DNA of 64,000 nucleotides from Cyanoderma ruficeps. Taxonomy: Eukaryota; Chordata; Aves; Passeriformes; Timaliidae. The translations under genes and the position numbers were made by a program. The notes beneath the pieces were generated by a model. The model had not been told where the DNA came from and searched no databases. It was given only the letters and a program-made list of their open reading frames with translations. Location of the stretch: positions 36,207,978 through 36,271,977 of the forward strand of contig VZDJ01007747.1 of the NCBI GenBank assembly GCA_008694505.1. Direction: 5' to 3'. Below, piece by piece: positions 60,895 through 64,000 of the stretch (the first letter of the stretch is position 1; each line of letters opens with the position of its first letter).

Positions 60895-62194
60895 AGACCA
60901 AGGCTGTAGAGCTGCCTGACTGCAGGCTGGCTGATGGTATTTGGGTTTTTAGAGCCTGAATGAAGAAAGTGACAAAAGGAAATTTAAAAATCCATAAGTT
61001 GCAAGAAGCAGAACAGCCACGTGTTATTTACTCAGTGTAGCCTCCATGAAGTTTTTAGTACTGTAGAGATTTTCATGTTTAAGATTTGTCTCTGAAAGTG
61101 GCAATATTTCAGTGGCTCCAGAGTCCTTTGGAGCTTTTCCCACCTTGGAAGAATGTATTGCTTTACTGTAACTGCTGGAAATCAGGCTTTGTGTTTCCTT
61201 CTTAGTGCTGTTTCCCTCATTCAGAGGGAGTAGTGGCTTGGAAGAAAAGACTGATGCCCCTTCTGGCATTCATAATAGGATTTCCTTCCATTTACAGGGC
61301 CTTAACATTACTTACTCAGCTGTGCAGGGGTTGATGTCAGTGAATAGCTGCCTGAGTAATTTTTGAGTTATTTAACATGTTGAAAATAAGCCTGAAGCTG
61401 TCAGACAAGTAACATCTACATAGGCTTTTTCTCTAGCTGCAGCCATTCTCAATTTCTGTGCTAGATTAGAGCTGAGCTAATAATAGTACTTTGGGTGATA
61501 CTTTGATGGGAAGCTTTGTTAATGCACTTGCGAGGACGGAAGAGACCAGTTAAGTCAGTGTGAGAGCCAATGAAGCTAAACTAGAGATTGAGGGAATAGA
61601 TGGAGCAGCTAGTTGTTTTGCTAAAGCAGACAAAATGTGTGTGTAGGTCTTCGCAGCACATTAACTAGAGGGCAGGTACAACAGCTACATTGTCATAGAG
61701 CTTCTTTTCTTCTGTTAGAAGGAATTGTTTGCTAAAACTGAGGCTAATTTTATAAATGTGAGCACAGGTATTCAGTTCCTTGTTGCGTGTTAGTCATTCC
61801 CACACTGCCTCTTTTTTTCTGCACTAGCCTGTATTAGCCCAAGTTGATTAGGAAGAAGGTGAGTGATATATCTTTTCTGAGCTGTCAGCAGATGACATAC
61901 AGAAGGAACCCAGAAGCAAAGTGGAGCCATCTGCAATATCATTTGATGACTTGAAGGTTAAGAGAAGAGTGGTGGCAATGAGAGCTGCATCTGAGGAGAG
62001 CAAGGGATGCTGGTGAGGATGCTGTTGTGGCACAGTTTTGTGACAAATGTATCTGTGTCTGGTGGGCCAGACCCCTGTCTGGTAGCATTGATGGAGTCAG
62101 TGGAACTTGTTGACTTGCTGCCTTTGGGATTTTTTGTCTCAAGTAACACTTCTGTGGGCTTAAAGGCGTGGATTACCTGACATCCACCACTGTC

Positions 62195-62237
62195 TAATCT
62201 AAGATATCCTTGTTAAGAAAGTAAGATTAGGATATCT
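62195..62237. repeat. Two crossing inverted repeats
   Basis: CTAATCT (62195-62201) is complementary to AGATTAG (62224-62230), and AGATATCCT (62202-62210) to AGGATATCT (62229-62237). The arms occur in the order A, B, A', B', so both pairings cannot form one simple hairpin. In RNA this would be a pseudoknot-like order, though the arms are short. Confidence 0.5.
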
Positions 62238-63237
62238 AATAATAAACACAATAGTCACTGCAAGACTGTACCCCTGTAGAAATCATAGGATTTTTTCTAT
62301 TTAAATTAAGTTCAGAAAAACTTATGCTTTCTTAAAATCAGTGGTTTTATTATTGTATCAATAAGGTGGTAAAAAATATTGTATATGTTTGCCTCAGTGA
62401 CTGTGTGTTTTCTTCTGTGTGGGAGGAGTTGTAGGGTGAGATCTAAGTATATCCTGCCAGAGTTATTTTGTTTACTTTCTTGGTTTGCCTTACCCTTTTC
62501 TCTCTCCCTGTGGAATAATTGTAATGTGTTAGATATATTCTCTTCATTCTATGAAATTGTATAGATAAGCTTAAAAACTATACTAAAAAATACTAAATTC
62601 TGTGGATTGGGTTTTATTTCCTTTGTTCATATTGAATAAGGCTCTAGAGGAAAAATTATATGGTATATGGTGTTGCTTGGTGTTTGTAATAGTGGCAGAA
62701 GACAGATCTATATATTTGAGTACAATTTCCTTATCTAAGTCTGTGAAAGCATCAAGGGCAGCACAAAGGAACAGGACAGGGTAAGAGTAGGAAACATGCT
62801 GAAAAAGGTGGTGAAACATGAAAATACATTAAATAATGTACATAAATAGATTAAATGAAAATACAGAAATGCTCTCCTTTAAGCGGTAAGCCAGCACGTG
62901 AAGTCCTGTGGCAGGAAAACCACTGCTCATGTACTTGTTGCTGATTGCCACTGTCAGCTTGTCTTTGTTACTTCCCAGCAGAGAATTTTGCTAGGATTTT
63001 CAAACACTGTGTAGAGAAACTGCCAGCCAGCTAGGTTAGCAGGCTCAGCTGGGGCTGTCCAGAGATGCAGGGCAGTTGCAGAGCACAGCCCGTGGGAGGC
63101 CTTCTTCTGTCTTCCCCTGCGTGGCTCAGTGTGGCAGCTTTGTGGTGGGGACCACAGCATGTCTGACTTTCAGTTGCGTGTGGTCTTTTGATTGCAGAAA
63201 CCTGGTCAGTGTAGGGTCACAAAAACTCCTGTAAATT
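62238..63237. other. Non-coding stretch
   Basis: No recognised exon or repeat. Frames at 62583-62819 and 62602-62784 overlap on opposite strands. Confidence 0.5.
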
Positions 63238-63304
63238 GCCTCCACAGAGAGTTGTGGAGGCCACCAGTGCATGGGAGATATTGTCTGTAATCCATAGACA
63301 ATAT
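63238..63304. repeat. Two adjacent 9-bp hairpins
   Basis: GCCTCCACA (63238-63246) pairs with TGTGGAGGC (63253-63261) across GAGAGT. Sixteen bases later ATATTGTCT (63278-63286) pairs with AGACAATAT (63296-63304) across a 9-base loop. Both stems are perfect. Each alone is near chance level; two within 67 bp is less expected. Confidence 0.6.
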
Positions 63305-64000
63305 ACAAAGGGAGCAGAGCCAGATTTTAGGATCTTCACCTAGGAGTGGCAGTTTTCTGGTCAGATTGAACCCTGTTTTGGATGTGATGGGGTCATTGCT
63401 TCATATTTCATATATTTCCCTTTTCTTCAAGTGCGCAGTTTGCTCACAGCATATCTAAGCAGATATTCTCCTCTCTTGTATTCCCTTTGTCATTTCCTGG
63501 CGTGCTTTGCTTTTTGCCCTCCTCTTCGTACATGGACCAAGTGGTAAAGCTTGAAAGCAAATGTGCAAGAATAAACAGATTGTCCACGCTCTGTATCCCT
63601 TACAGACAATGCAGACTTGGAAATGCTTTTTGTTTCAGCTAGAAATGTCAAAATAATCAGATGCTGGAAAGCTACTGCTTTGCATAAAGGGAAAATGTTG
63701 ACACCATTTTCACTTGCATCAAGGCCCTTAATGAGCAACTGTTGAGGAAGAGAGGACTAACACAAGTAATTGTATTTCTCTTTGGGATTACCCTGTCAGC
63801 TACAGTTCTCCTTTTCAGAAAAGCAGAATAGTATTTTTATGCTAATTAGAAATGTAATATATATTGAGGACTGAGACTCTCTTTTTATACCTGGAATATG
63901 AAGCTTCCAATCATCCTGCAGGACTGAATAACCATTTCCTACCACTGTGTGTTGAGAGCACCCTTGCAAATGTGATGTGGGGCTGTAAATGAGTCAATGG
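63305..64000. other. Non-coding stretch to the window edge
   Basis: No exon or repeat recognised. The minus-strand frame at 63490-63738 has no recognisable domain. Confidence 0.5.

Larger units (their letters stand above)
58015..62194. other. Non-coding stretch
   Basis: Apart from a 38-bp tandem duplication (58105-58180) and a pyrimidine-rich tract at 60857-60894, nothing was recognised. Frames at 59138-59443, 60101-60337, 61024-61269 and 61848-62149 have no domain content. Confidence 0.5.

Overview
This window looks like non-coding nuclear DNA from a bird, most likely a perching bird (passerine). The sequence is AT-rich and CpG-poor, has no long open reading frame, and carries avian repeats. 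These are several CR1 LINE fragments with the typical 3' end (a short repeat close to ATTCTATG), one LTR of the avian TGTCATGGTTTAACCC type, and one degraded copy that fits TguSINE1, a SINE with a tRNA-Ile head and a CR1-like tail known from passerines. The SINE is the best taxonomic clue. All family names come from recall of consensus sequences, not from a database search.

Layout. 1-1.9 kb: AT-rich DNA with a TG/TA microsatellite. 1.93-2.5 kb: a solo LTR on the minus strand. 2.5-15.5 kb: no genes, but compact perfect hairpins at 7.2, 8.4 and 12.8 kb. 15.56 kb: a short CR1 tail. 19.96-20.1 kb: the tRNA-Ile/CR1 SINE. 21.1-21.9 kb: a 12-bp hairpin, then a 75-bp AT-rich fold-back with a perfect 16-bp stem abutting a CR1 3' end. 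22.9-23.85 kb: a CR1 ORF2 C-terminus running into a 734-base N gap. 24-36 kb: A-rich tracts, a candidate terminal exon near 33.0-33.2 kb (minus), and a long poly-A tract near 35.9 kb. 36.14 kb: a second LTR fragment. 37.4-38.0 kb: homeodomain and POU-like sites that could be conserved regulatory DNA. 41.7-41.9 kb: a local CpG cluster. 47.26-47.67 kb: a composite CR1 locus with a dead reverse transcriptase, a roughly 60-bp CR1 tail nested inside it in the opposite direction, and a fold-back of the same coding segment. 50-64 kb: further hairpins, a 38-bp tandem duplication, and a GC-rich candidate signal-peptide exon at 53.2 kb.

I found no gene I can name, no RNA gene, no CRISPR array and no bacterial-type system. 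The window is best read as a gene desert or the inside of a very large intron. The two candidate exons rest on local splice-like signals only. The most unusual material is structural: a set of perfect 11-16 bp fold-backs with short loops, and the nested and inverted CR1 locus.
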